64,000 nucleotides of DNA from Teredinibacter turnerae (GTDB taxonomy: Bacteria; Pseudomonadota; Gammaproteobacteria; Pseudomonadales; Cellvibrionaceae), in contig NZ_CP149817.1 of the NCBI RefSeq assembly GCF_037935975.1, positions 372,001-436,000 of the forward strand, read 5' to 3'. A program made the translations under genes and the position numbers. Below, piece after piece: positions 28,701-36,730 of the stretch; position 1 is the first letter of the stretch; every line of letters begins with the position of its first letter. The notes beneath the pieces were generated by a model. The model was given only the letters and a program-made list of their open reading frames with translations. It searched no databases and was not told where the DNA came from.

Positions 28701-31700
28701 GTAACGCATCGTTACAGTATGTAGTAAAAGATGTGCAACGCCTGCCATTTGGGGCACCAGCAAGCTATACCTTTGGTAACGATTTAATAACTGAGTTGAA
28801 TTATGATCTCGACTATAAATTACTTAATATAAAAACACAGGGTACACAAGCTATATTTGATCGATATTATCGCTATAACCTGGCAGGTAATATCGACTAC
28901 ATAGAAACCACCCATGAGAACGGAGCTTTTGAACAAAAATACATCAAGTATGATGCATTAAACCGTTTGGTGGAGGAGCAATTTGGCCAGCAGCTTCTAA
29001 GCTTTACCTATGACGGAGTAGGCAACCGTTTAACGCGAGACAGAGAAACACCCACACAGCAAGAATGGCAAAGCTACGTTTACGCCACCGATAGTCATCA
29101 CCTGTTGCAAGTAGACAGCATCACCAATGGCACCAGCACTAACCGAAGTATTAGCTACGATAGCAACGGCAATCTAAAAGATGATTCCCAAAGCGGTTTG
29201 AGCTTAAGCTACAATCAACAAAATCGCCCTCACAGCATCAACACCCCAACGAGCTCAACCGAACGTGTCTACAACGCGCTGGGTCAGCGCGTAATCCGCA
29301 CCACAAAAACCGAGACCACACATTTTATATTCGATGAGCAGGGCCGGACGATTGGCGAAGCATCGCTCGATGGAAAATTTAATCGTGAATACATTTATCT
29401 CGGCAGTACACTTGTTGGCGTGGTGGTCGATTCGGACACCCAAAAAACCGTACCCCAGGTATCAATAACGCATCCACAGTTACCCCTAATTGTAGGTGTA
29501 CCCTCATCAATAACTGCACTCGCGACAGATAGCGATGGCGCAGACCTTAGCGAAGCGATTCAGTGGTTGGATGTCAACCAAAATGTTCTGGCAACCGGCA
29601 ACAGTTTACTGTTAACAAATTCCACCCAAGGCCAATACGCTTACACTGCAAAAGTCGCCGGTTCGAGTGGGCTCGAAGGGTCAGCCACCATCGTCGTTAC
29701 GGTTCAGCCAGCTAGTGGGCTGGACATAGACCAGGACGGATTACCCGATGATTGGGAGTTACAATACTTTTCAAGCCGCGAGTATACCGCCAGCGACGAC
29801 GTAGATGGGGACGGCTTAACCAACGCCATGGAATTGCAGCTCGGCGCTGACCCCACCGTAAACAACCCGGATACCGACAGCGATGGGCTCGGCGATGCGT
29901 GGGAGCTCACTCACTTTAATACCTTGTTAACAGAGCCCTACGCCGATCCAGATGGGGATTTAGTTACTAACCTGGACGAATACCGCAGAGCGCTCGACCC
30001 CAACTTCTATGGTTATACGGAAAGACTATTAAGTCTCAAGTCGGCATTGGTACTTTCCTTAGATGGCGGTAGCTCTGCGCAACACCCAATAAATCTCGCC
30101 ACTCTGGATGAGATAGCTACTATTCAAGATGATTCACTGAATTACGTCGAAGGCTTCGGTGGTGCTAAACCCAATGGGGCGTTGCAATTTAACGGTGTTA
30201 ACACCGTGATTGATATCGCCAACAATGCGTTCAATTATGCCAGTGGCAACGAAATAACTGCCGGGGTGTGGATAAAGTTCGAAGAAAAAGCTCAGGGGAT
30301 ACATTGTTTACTGAGCCATACATCCGACGAGTGGTTTAACGGCTATGGCTGGTTCGTAACGCTTGATGGTACACAACGTTTTTGGGCTATTACCAGCGCG
30401 GGCACGGTCGATATCGAAGCCGACGGTGTCCCCATGGGGGAATGGGTGCATTTGGCCTTTAGTTATGACCATAGCGCGGTCAACTTGTACATGAATGGTG
30501 AATTGGTCGCATCCCAAGGCGAGATAGCTGAGGGTGCAAGAATCAAGTATAACAGCGGTCAAAACCTTAGGGTCGGCGGGCAAGTAAAGAGCTATTTCCA
30601 GGAAGAACGGTTTTTTCTCGGTGAATTGGACAGCCTTTTTATAGCAAATCACAGCCTCAGCGACAGTGAAATACAATTCCTAGCAACGGAAAGCGCCACA
30701 GATAGCGACGATGATGGTGTGCCCGATAGTTGGGAAATGCGTCTTTCAGCCGGCCTCGACATGGATCGCAACACCGATTCAGATACAGACGAATTGCCCG
30801 ACTACTGGGAATATCAATATTTCAAATCATTGGATCAGACCGCAAATGATGACCCCGATGGCGATGGCCTCGATAACCTCCGCGAGCAGCAATTGTCATC
30901 CAGCCCTGTTAAAAACAATTTTAGCAACCGACTAGACAGTAGCACCTCTGGTGACAACTCGGTGATTTCACAGCATGAAACTCAGTTCTTTGCACCCAGT
31001 GGCGAATGGCGCAGCGTACAAGCGTTAGGCGCACTAGTACCGGGGCAAAAATACTATTGGGAAGTTGCCGTCATCAAAACGAACGGTTATTCCAATATCG
31101 GCATTGGTAATGATCTCGATGCGAACAGCTTTGTTGGCGCTACTGCCGGTGGCTATGGTTGGCATAATAACGGCCAGGGCTCCACCTGGAATAACAATAA
31201 CTATCAACTGTTTTCCCCTTACTACACTAATGGTGATCGGGTTATGATCGCCTTTGACCCCGACGCGGGCAAGCTGTGGTTTGGTGTAAATGGGGTATGG
31301 AGCGGAGACCCAGAAGCCGGAACCGAGCCAAGGTTCTCTGCTATTCGAGGTGTGCACTACCCTGCTGTTTCGTCGTATGGCGAAGGTATTAATGTGTATT
31401 TTAGCCCGACCGATTTCAAATACGCACCACCATCGGGCTACACCTACTCAGCAATCGATTCGGATAAGGATGAGCTGCTCGATAATTGGGAGTACTTGTC
31501 TTTCGGCTCTTTAGACGAGTCGGGCGATATAGATACAGACAATGATGGACTCCTCAATAGCGAAGAACAGATATTCGGTACAGACGCTACAGGAGTAATC
31601 TCGGATATCGACACCGACCAGCTACCCGATGTTTGGGAGATCATACATTTCGGTTCTTTGCAGCAATCTGGCGCTGATGATTTCGATGGCGATGGCGCTA

Positions 31701-31807
31701 CCAATATCCAAGAATATAACACCGGCAGCGACCCAACGCTGGATACAAACGAAAATACCACCTTAGCGGTTGATATTCAGCCTATGCAGTTACTAATCGG
31801 CTTTTAA
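25706..31807 (+). CDS. Exported Rhs/YD-repeat protein with TSP3-type repeats, LamG and SPRY-like domains
   Basis: The 2033-residue protein begins at TTG 25706, placed by GGAG at 25694-25697; later ATG codons would remove the signal peptide (LLISFLPSMAMG). A Cys-containing head (to about 150) leads to the Rhs entry motif CPVGNPVYPATG and YD repeats to about 1248 (many GxxxxYxYDxxG units such as YDALGNLTSVTD), ending at REYIYLGSTLVGVV. Instead of the usual Rhs core end, an Ig-like segment follows (1250-1335). Then come acidic Asp-rich repeats of the TSP3/dockerin-like type (DQDGLPDDWE; about 1340-1431, 1665-1735, 1915-2015), a LamG-like domain (about 1432-1661) and a SPRY-like domain (about 1741-1911). 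YD proteins form hollow shells around toxins; the added domains suggest adhesion to glycans or proteins. The missing core end is on a separate gene at 32221. Confidence 0.85.
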   Translation: MKYFLPRFPGSAYFGLTPFCFVKCCLLISFLPSMAMGNQNQFIVESIPPVTVYWNQYNQYDKNDYASGDAVCAAQFPDRRHDWYGDHYTEYLNAYWDGDGGCFQTSILHYGPNVDESEGHFSNVVKAVLKCPEDYGFNGNTELCEKVHNKDTSCPVGNPVYPATGIKTETATDYRQQSPHKAALVVQRQYSSENLPIADFGLSPNWRLTTYQNALDISSETIRYFSGRKHWQIFTDENGLWKTHSTSFNTLTVVTNNGVGSWQLYNANQNRYELYNNEGKLIQVTYSDGSINTLEYLNNRLHRVYGPHNNHLEFSYNNGRLTNITTKSGVDISYEFTDFSGENHTDTYALSRVESSQTGLFEYAYQVLSPIPELSNFEGSQGASHFVFYNSTTYEQNMNVVSWNHAQAIRVGQAQPAGTPLNYYNPRILLTQRKHNGLIKGEYLYDSQGRVIAEHLGESQHGYAFDYQQLETVVTTPLDATFRLSYGKQNGLLRLNGSSEHAAEGTCDRYRSIAYDSDGRVKTKTGFKKEKTVYSYDGDGKVASITYGAGTPNERTEHFQWHPTLHLKTAITLGNLATHFGYSASGQLLSVSYTDQSSLEVRTTQYDYYSNGLIKSIDGPRTDVNDIQTFYYNNDDRLVKIENALGHTISYLEFDSEGRPTTVSDGNGLLTYLSYNNRGKVTDIRQGSRETTLQYDNDGNVSHILLPTGIFFHYDYDQLNRLKKITDSLGNSIKYERDPNGNITAETVYDNEGSLRKSLQFVFDSLERLTASHKPTGEYTSNRYDENDNIVQINNALNNGSDFSYDPFNQLTQISDALEGEATLAYDALGNLTSVTDPENLTTQFVLNAFGETVKRLSPDTGTTDYEYDTAGNLIKKTDNRGVVTNYTYDALNRLTHVLFPDNSDENITYTYDDTAGDNSGIGRLTGVSDQSGTTLYKYNAFGELIEKNTVLQQAPYTQTFNYDDQGRLISWQYPSGRKINYAYDALGYISHIATRENSNASLQYVVKDVQRLPFGAPASYTFGNDLITELNYDLDYKLLNIKTQGTQAIFDRYYRYNLAGNIDYIETTHENGAFEQKYIKYDALNRLVEEQFGQQLLSFTYDGVGNRLTRDRETPTQQEWQSYVYATDSHHLLQVDSITNGTSTNRSISYDSNGNLKDDSQSGLSLSYNQQNRPHSINTPTSSTERVYNALGQRVIRTTKTETTHFIFDEQGRTIGEASLDGKFNREYIYLGSTLVGVVVDSDTQKTVPQVSITHPQLPLIVGVPSSITALATDSDGADLSEAIQWLDVNQNVLATGNSLLLTNSTQGQYAYTAKVAGSSGLEGSATIVVTVQPASGLDIDQDGLPDDWELQYFSSREYTASDDVDGDGLTNAMELQLGADPTVNNPDTDSDGLGDAWELTHFNTLLTEPYADPDGDLVTNLDEYRRALDPNFYGYTERLLSLKSALVLSLDGGSSAQHPINLATLDEIATIQDDSLNYVEGFGGAKPNGALQFNGVNTVIDIANNAFNYASGNEITAGVWIKFEEKAQGIHCLLSHTSDEWFNGYGWFVTLDGTQRFWAITSAGTVDIEADGVPMGEWVHLAFSYDHSAVNLYMNGELVASQGEIAEGARIKYNSGQNLRVGGQVKSYFQEERFFLGELDSLFIANHSLSDSEIQFLATESATDSDDDGVPDSWEMRLSAGLDMDRNTDSDTDELPDYWEYQYFKSLDQTANDDPDGDGLDNLREQQLSSSPVKNNFSNRLDSSTSGDNSVISQHETQFFAPSGEWRSVQALGALVPGQKYYWEVAVIKTNGYSNIGIGNDLDANSFVGATAGGYGWHNNGQGSTWNNNNYQLFSPYYTNGDRVMIAFDPDAGKLWFGVNGVWSGDPEAGTEPRFSAIRGVHYPAVSSYGEGINVYFSPTDFKYAPPSGYTYSAIDSDKDELLDNWEYLSFGSLDESGDIDTDNDGLLNSEEQIFGTDATGVISDIDTDQLPDVWEIIHFGSLQQSGADDFDGDGATNIQEYNTGSDPTLDTNENTTLAVDIQPMQLLIGF

Positions 31808-31843
31808 TTAACTTTTTGCCCGCTCATTTTATGAGAATCATTT

Positions 31844-32200
31844 ATGAAATACTTGATTTTAGCACTCGCCTTGTTTTTCTCTAGCTCGGCCTTTTCAGAA
31901 TTAACATGGTATAACGATCTCACTATAGTTTCTGCGGGATACTACTGGGATGGATCACGGGATGTATGGGAGGTTAAATGGGAAGGAGAGATCACTACTG
32001 GTTGTGCGGTTTCCGACTCGCAAAATGTTGCAGCTTGGCGACACGGTGGAGGGGCCGACATTTTCGTTATAGGAAATGTCCGACTAGCGACGGCCCTATC
32101 AGCGTTAAGTTCAGGAAAAAAAGTCGATCTGCAGTTAAACCCTTCAGTTTGTGATGCATATAGTGGCGCAGATTGGGGTGGCATTAGAGTTCACAATTAG
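31844..32200 (+). CDS. Small exported protein within the Rhs locus
   Basis: The 118-residue protein has a clear signal peptide (MKYLILALALFFSSSAFS-E). The mature part has two cysteines (TTGCAV, PSVCDAY), probably disulphide-bonded, and several Trp/Tyr/Gly-rich segments (WYNDLTIVSAGYYWDGSRD, DWGGIRV). No family is recognised with confidence. It is 36 bp after the giant YD gene and 20 bp before the next Rhs gene, so all three are probably one transcript and the protein likely assists the extracellular assembly. Confidence 0.65.
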   Translation: MKYLILALALFFSSSAFSELTWYNDLTIVSAGYYWDGSRDVWEVKWEGEITTGCAVSDSQNVAAWRHGGGADIFVIGNVRLATALSALSSGKKVDLQLNPSVCDAYSGADWGGIRVHN

Positions 32201-32220
32201 ACATTGGATAAAATAGCCTT

Positions 32221-33000
32221 ATGAAGAACTCGATAAAAATTCCAGTTAAATCACTACGCTTAGTTCTGACCATGTGCTTGCTGTTTTTTCCACAGTTACC
32301 CGCTCATGCCGAACCCGAGTTGTATTTTGTACACAACGACCACCTAAATACGCCCCAAATGCTAACCGATCAAAACGGGCAGGTGGTGTGGAAGGTGGAA
32401 AGCCAAACGCCGTTTGGGGTTGTGGAAACTAATGACGATGTGGATGGTGATGGACAGGCGATTGAGTTTAACTTGCGTTTTCCGGGGCAATATTATGATA
32501 GTGAGACCGGGTTAAGTTATAACTATTTTCGGGATTATGATCCGAGTTTGGGGAGGTATCTCCAGAGTGATCCCATAGGATTAAGGGGCGGGTTAAACAC
32601 TTACGCATATGTTAGCGGGAATTCGTTGAAGTACTACGATCCATTTGGTCTATCAGAGAGAGATGTGCAGCGGATTAGAGAAACTTTTAATAGTTATGTT
32701 AGGGATGCTACTAGCAGTGGAAACAGGGCTTCACCAGGTTCTTGGAATAATATGAACCGTAGTTTTTATGATTGGTCAGGTGGTAATATCGGGAGTAACT
32801 ACAAAGGCTGCTGGGAACAAGCGAATGATTTAAAAGATAAGTTAAATGATTTAGAGTTGGATGATGATTGGGATTTTAGTCGAATAGATCGCGGCTGGAA
32901 ACCCACACCCCACTCTTGGGTTGATGGTAAATCGAGCAATCCAAGTGACCCGAATATTACCGCGGATCCTTGGGCGGATAGGTTTGTACAACGATACTAA
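32221..33000 (+). CDS. Exported Rhs core-end polypeptide with candidate papain-like toxin domain
   Basis: The 259-residue protein has its own signal peptide (PQLPAHAE). Residues about 37-145 are the terminal part of an Rhs core: YFVHNDHLNTPQMLTDQNG, GQYYDSETGLSYNYFRDYD, then GRYLQSDPIGL and the toxin-boundary YYDPFGL. These are precisely the segments the upstream giant protein lacks. The remaining 115 residues vary as toxins do. They contain GCWEQANDLKDKL, TPHSWVDGK and NITADPW, an order of Cys, His and Asp like papain/transglutaminase-fold enzymes (inference). The substrate is unknown. Compared with ordinary Rhs proteins it is a detached C-terminus, either a real split system or the product of rearrangement. 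Confidence 0.8.
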   Translation: MKNSIKIPVKSLRLVLTMCLLFFPQLPAHAEPELYFVHNDHLNTPQMLTDQNGQVVWKVESQTPFGVVETNDDVDGDGQAIEFNLRFPGQYYDSETGLSYNYFRDYDPSLGRYLQSDPIGLRGGLNTYAYVSGNSLKYYDPFGLSERDVQRIRETFNSYVRDATSSGNRASPGSWNNMNRSFYDWSGGNIGSNYKGCWEQANDLKDKLNDLELDDDWDFSRIDRGWKPTPHSWVDGKSSNPSDPNITADPWADRFVQRY

Positions 33001-33014
33001 AATGGGGAAGCTAA

Positions 33015-33215
33015 TTGCAAGCACGAGTTTTTAGATATTTGTTTTGGGTTCTGTTTTCGGGTGTGGTTGGGGTTCTCGTCCAAAGTAAATCTCCTGCGAT
33101 TCATTATGAAGATTTATTTGTAGGATTTATTGTAGGTGGAGCAATTGGCTATTTGTTCGCTTCACTTTTTGATTTGCGCAACAGGTCGAAAAGCGATGAC
33201 TCAAAGCCAGAGTAG
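33015..33215 (+). CDS. Small membrane protein, candidate immunity factor
   Basis: The 66-residue product starts at TTG 33015 after GGGGAAG. It has two membrane helices (FRYLFWVLFSGVVGVLV and LFVGFIVGGAIGYLFASLF) and a charged tail (NRSKSDDSKPE). It lies 14 bp after the Rhs toxin-end gene, where immunity genes usually sit. Membrane immunity proteins usually counter toxins acting in the membrane or periplasm, so the role is only inferred from position. Confidence 0.5.
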   Translation: MQARVFRYLFWVLFSGVVGVLVQSKSPAIHYEDLFVGFIVGGAIGYLFASLFDLRNRSKSDDSKPE

Positions 33216-33236
33216 TATAAATGGGGTCAATGTTAA

Positions 33237-33368
33237 TGGACCTTGCTAGCCGACCAACTTTGGTATCAGGGCAGTATTACCCTTTACGCCTCGGACGAAC
33301 AAGCCGCGCGCTTCGAGGTCCTCCCTGTGAATACGCTGGAGAGCGCGCAAGGGGGTAAGGGGGTATAA
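33237..33368 (+). pseudogene. 5'-truncated gene fragment (43 residues)
   Basis: An open stretch begins directly after TAA 33234-33236 and ends at TAA 33366-33368. Its residues (WTLLADQLWYQGSITLYASD then EQAARFEVLPV) read like the C-terminus of a real protein, with GC-richer codon use than the flanking AT-rich DNA. No start codon with a ribosome site is present. It is likely the tail of a gene lost when the Rhs module or transposase arrived; the family is unknown. Confidence 0.35.
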
Positions 33369-33479
33369 ATATGGTTTAAATAAGACATCTAAACTTTATC
33401 AAATATCAAAAATCAAAAAAAATCAAAAGGACATCCAGACTATTGACAAGTCTTCTAAATCTTCCTAATATCAGCGACC

Positions 33480-34547
33480 ATGACCACAAGTAGAAAAACC
33501 CAAGTCTGCCTCGATGAAACTTCCTTCTATCACTGCTACGTGCGGTGTGTGCGGCGGGCGTATTTGTGTGGGGAGGATTTTTCTACGGGTGAGAGCTATG
33601 ATCACCGCAAACAATGGATTGTTTCCCGCCTTAAATTCCTGTCATATATTTACGCTATTGATATCTGTGCCTACGCGGTAATGAGCAACCATTACCACGT
33701 GGTGTTGCATGTGGATAAAAGCCGTGCGCAGAGCTGGTCACGTACCGAGGTTGTTGAGCGGTGGATGCAGCTCTATAAAGGCGATATGTTGGTGAGCCGC
33801 TGGTTAAACGCGCCTGCAACATTAGACGAGGCGCAGCGCGATGCCGTCTATTTAAAAATCGAAACCTGGCGTGAGCGGCTGTTTGATATTGGCTGGTTTA
33901 TGCGTGGCGTCAACGAAACTATTGCGCGTATGGCCAATGCGGAAGAAAATTGTAAAGGCCGTTTTTGGGAAGGCCGATATAAAAGTCAAGCGCTGTTGGA
34001 CGAGGCCGCATTACTCAGTTGTATGGCCTATGTGGACTTAAATCCGGTCCGCGCAGGAATGGAAGAAAGCCTGGATACCAGCGATTTTACATCCATTCAG
34101 CAGCGCTTAGCTGAGTTTGCCATCAAAAAACGACAACTTAAAAAACATCCGGAACTGGCCGAGCGCACCGAAAAACAAGTACGCTTAAAAGCGGATTTAA
34201 AACTGGATAAACAGCCAGAAGCGCCGCTGATGGTATTTGACGGTTCCAGCCATACGGATATTCATGTGGCCTTGCCCTTTACTGAGCAGGATTATTTGCG
34301 CCTAGTAGATGAAACCGGCCGGGTTTTACGCGCAGACAAGCGCGGTGCCATACCCGATACCATAAAACCCATAATCGAGCGCTTTGGTATAGACCCGAAA
34401 AACTGGCTCGAACACGTGCAGAATTTCTCCCGCCGCTACGGCCGCTGTGCCGGGCATGTTGTGCGCATGCGCGCGTATGTGGAGCGTTATGGCTTGCGTG
34501 CTGCCAAAGGGGTGGGCAGTTCCAAAGTGGCTTATCGCGCAGCGTAA
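33480..34547 (+). CDS. REP-associated tyrosine transposase (Y1/IS200-like)
   Basis: The 355-residue protein has a TnpA-REP/Y1 HUH nuclease fold: the N-terminal SFYHCYVRCVRRAYLCGEDF, the metal-binding His pair in MSNHYHVVLH and the catalytic region ARMANAEENCKGRFWEGRYK. SCMAYVDLNPVRAGM then follows, a hallmark of this family. The C-terminal 150 residues are a variable helical extension. These enzymes nick single-stranded DNA at palindromic REP sequences and are usually chromosomal single genes. It sits right after the Rhs gene set. No simple flanking inverted repeats were found, so its own REP partners may be elsewhere. Confidence 0.88.
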   Translation: MTTSRKTQVCLDETSFYHCYVRCVRRAYLCGEDFSTGESYDHRKQWIVSRLKFLSYIYAIDICAYAVMSNHYHVVLHVDKSRAQSWSRTEVVERWMQLYKGDMLVSRWLNAPATLDEAQRDAVYLKIETWRERLFDIGWFMRGVNETIARMANAEENCKGRFWEGRYKSQALLDEAALLSCMAYVDLNPVRAGMEESLDTSDFTSIQQRLAEFAIKKRQLKKHPELAERTEKQVRLKADLKLDKQPEAPLMVFDGSSHTDIHVALPFTEQDYLRLVDETGRVLRADKRGAIPDTIKPIIERFGIDPKNWLEHVQNFSRRYGRCAGHVVRMRAYVERYGLRAAKGVGSSKVAYRAA

Positions 34548-35046
34548 TTAATGTTTGCCGGCGGGGAATCGGATTTTTATTTATTTTAAGCTTCGTGCAA
34601 ATATAGCCTGTCAAAAAGGTCCTATCTTCATTTTTCCTGCTACATCGTTGAGTTCCCGCTAAAAACTCATCTGTTACAGGAAGTACTCTACTTCGATTTA
34701 GTTCGCCTGTTCGTGATTATTTCGATCACTACCAAATACCCTCCGCGATATTTCATTTTATTCTGAAGCGCTGTCAAGAATAGCGACTTATTTTATTGTT
34801 GGTGTTTAGCAAAATTATTTGGAGTTTTGGGCGAAAATTATTTTTTGAGTGTTTTGCGTCTTTGAAATTATTGCAATGCCATTCGCTTGGAGGATTACGT
34901 GCTGTTTGATGTGTTCGATAATTTTAAAGTTATGTGCTGATAGCATGATCCCGCAAGTTAGCGTAGGCGTAATTCACGTCGCGCGAAGCGTGCCGGAGCT
35001 GCTTTTGGTTCTGAACTTGTGATCCATCAAATCATGGGAGTGTCGA
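34548..35046. other. Intergenic region after the transposase
   Basis: There is no gene in 499 bases. The sequence is AT-rich with several T runs and no clear terminator hairpin. The right end carries GGGAG ahead of the PAN-like gene. Confidence 0.45.
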
Positions 35047-35628
35047 ATGAAACGTTTACGTAAAACAGTGGTGCACCATGTTATTGGAAGTCTCGTCCTT
35101 GGATTGTTCGCGTGCTGTTCTTGCGCTTACGCGCAATATTATGAATTTCCGGTTTTAAATACTATGAGCAATACCGATCTGCCGGGGAACGATATACAGC
35201 ACTACGTCCTGCCCTCGTCGTATGTCGGTAATATAGATTTAAGGGAGGGTATGTGTCAGGGCCATTGTGCGCGCAATTCTAATTGTGCCTCTTATACCTA
35301 TGTAAAACCCAATGTGATAGACGCTTATCCTCGTTGCTATTTAAAAAATACCATTCCGGCAGCCTACTCAAACAGCTGCTGTAACTCTGGAAGTTTTTTT
35401 GAGGCGGACACCGATCGGGCTGGCGCAGATTATCGGAGCTTTAATTCCAATCAGCCTAGGGTTTGTATGGATGCCTGCATGGATGAAAGTCAATGCCGTG
35501 CCTGGACCTGGGTAAAGCCGGGAATCCAGGCGGCGTCTGGTGTGTGTTGGCTTAAAACTCAATGGGGCTCCGCAAGCCCAAATACCTGCTGTACATCTGG
35601 GCGGGTTGAGAAAGGAATTCTTCACTAA
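35047..35628 (+). CDS. Exported protein with two PAN/apple-like domains
   Basis: The 193-residue protein starts with a signal peptide (LGLFACCSCAYAQ). Two tandem Cys-rich repeats follow, about residues 50-120 and 122-190. Each has the order C-x3-C (CQGHC / CMDAC), then C-x-(S/A)-(Y/W)-T-(Y/W)-V-K-P, then a third Cys-rich strand and a CC pair (NSCCNSG / NTCCTSG). This is the PAN/apple fold used for protein or carbohydrate binding. PAN-like modules often accompany polysaccharide-degrading systems, but a binding partner cannot be told here. It is followed by a dispersed repeat and converges on the CE12-like esterase gene. Confidence 0.75.
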   Translation: MKRLRKTVVHHVIGSLVLGLFACCSCAYAQYYEFPVLNTMSNTDLPGNDIQHYVLPSSYVGNIDLREGMCQGHCARNSNCASYTYVKPNVIDAYPRCYLKNTIPAAYSNSCCNSGSFFEADTDRAGADYRSFNSNQPRVCMDACMDESQCRAWTWVKPGIQAASGVCWLKTQWGSASPNTCCTSGRVEKGILH

Positions 35629-35771
35629 TCGCTCTGCAAATGGTTCGCTCCGGTCCTATTTGGATGCTAGCCGGGGCGAATTTACGTTTAGCCGTTGAAA
35701 AAGCAGGGGCGTCAGTTTTAGGTTGAATGCCGCGTTAGGCAATATGTAGCTTGTTTAATATTATTAATTTT

Positions 35772-35865
35772 GCAATGTCAGCCATTGATGTATTAAAAAT
35801 TCACACATTTACGCCATTTCTCGAAGGTTGTGCGATTAAATAGATAGGATAATCTAGATAATCGC
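35772..35865 (+). repeat. Dispersed intergenic hairpin repeat, copy C
   Basis: It has the order GCAATGTCAGCC, AAAAATTCACACAT, then TCGAAGGTTGT and a hairpin at 35832-35865 (GCGATTAAATAGAT against ATCTAGATAATCGC, two mispairs). It is the most diverged full-length copy. It lies between two convergent genes and ends five bases from the esterase stop, so it could end both transcripts. Confidence 0.8.
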
Positions 35866-35869
35866 CAGA

Positions 35870-36730
35870 TTAATCGTAAGACAGTCTCAGATGTTTCGGG
35901 TCTGGTTCACGTAGTCGTTTTGCAATTGGATGATTTATACGTTTTAGCTCGGCCAGTACCAGTTGAGCAACTTCACGGGCGCCGAGTTGATTGAAGTGGG
36001 TGTTGTCCCGCACGCCGTTGGGGTAGTTGGGGTGAACGGCGGGCCGTATATGCATAAAGCGTAAGGCAGAGCCGGTGTCGCCGAGTGCTTGGAAATATTC
36101 GCGGGTAATGGCATCCATGTCGATAAAAATAATCGAATCATCAGTAGCGGCAATTTTTCTCGCCAGCGGTGAGTACTTGTGGGTCTCTTTAATATTTCCA
36201 TTTTTGTCGAAATAGCGCCGTGTCACTGGCGTCATCAATAGAGGCTCAGCACCCTTGTTGCGCACATCGTTTATAAAACGGCGCAGGTTATCCTGATATT
36301 GCGCGGGCGTGGTGTAGCGATCCGGTTTATTGTTGCTTTCGTCATTGTGACCAAACTGAATAATGACAAAATCACCCGGTTGCAGTGCACCCACTAATTC
36401 TACCCAACGCCCTTCTTTGATAAATGTGCGCGTGCTGCGGCCATTTTTCGCGTAATTAATTACGGTGGTGGCGTCGTTAAAAAAAGTTGCAAACGGCACT
36501 CCCCAGCCAGTTTCTGGGTAATCTTTGGGATCTTTGATCGCCATAGTCGAGTCGCCAGCCATATGGATGGTCACTTTGTGGGGGGCAATTGCGGGTTGCA
36601 GTTTATCGGCTGCTTGGTTTGCATGCGCCGGGCTGTAGGCTAAAACTGTGACTAACGCAGTTAGCAGACCCTGCTGAAACGTACTGATAAGGCGTTTTGT
36701 TGTGGAGAAAAGTTTGACAGTAAGTGGCAT
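35870..36730 (-). CDS. Exported SGNH/GDSL esterase, CE12-like
   Basis: The start at 36730 gives a 286-residue protein with a plausible signal peptide (LVTVLAYSPAHANQ); an in-frame ATG at 36850 would add 40 residues including another hydrophobic stretch, so the start is uncertain. Catalytic blocks of the rhamnogalacturonan-acetylesterase (CE12) type are intact: nucleophile Ser in HMAGDSTM, Gly/Asn oxyanion NYAKNGRSTRTF, QFGHND, and the Asp/His pair in DNTHFNQLG. These enzymes remove acetyl groups from pectin or xylan outside the cytoplasm. It fits with the nearby hemicellulases. Confidence 0.85.
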   Translation of the reverse strand: MPLTVKLFSTTKRLISTFQQGLLTALVTVLAYSPAHANQAADKLQPAIAPHKVTIHMAGDSTMAIKDPKDYPETGWGVPFATFFNDATTVINYAKNGRSTRTFIKEGRWVELVGALQPGDFVIIQFGHNDESNNKPDRYTTPAQYQDNLRRFINDVRNKGAEPLLMTPVTRRYFDKNGNIKETHKYSPLARKIAATDDSIIFIDMDAITREYFQALGDTGSALRFMHIRPAVHPNYPNGVRDNTHFNQLGAREVAQLVLAELKRINHPIAKRLREPDPKHLRLSYD

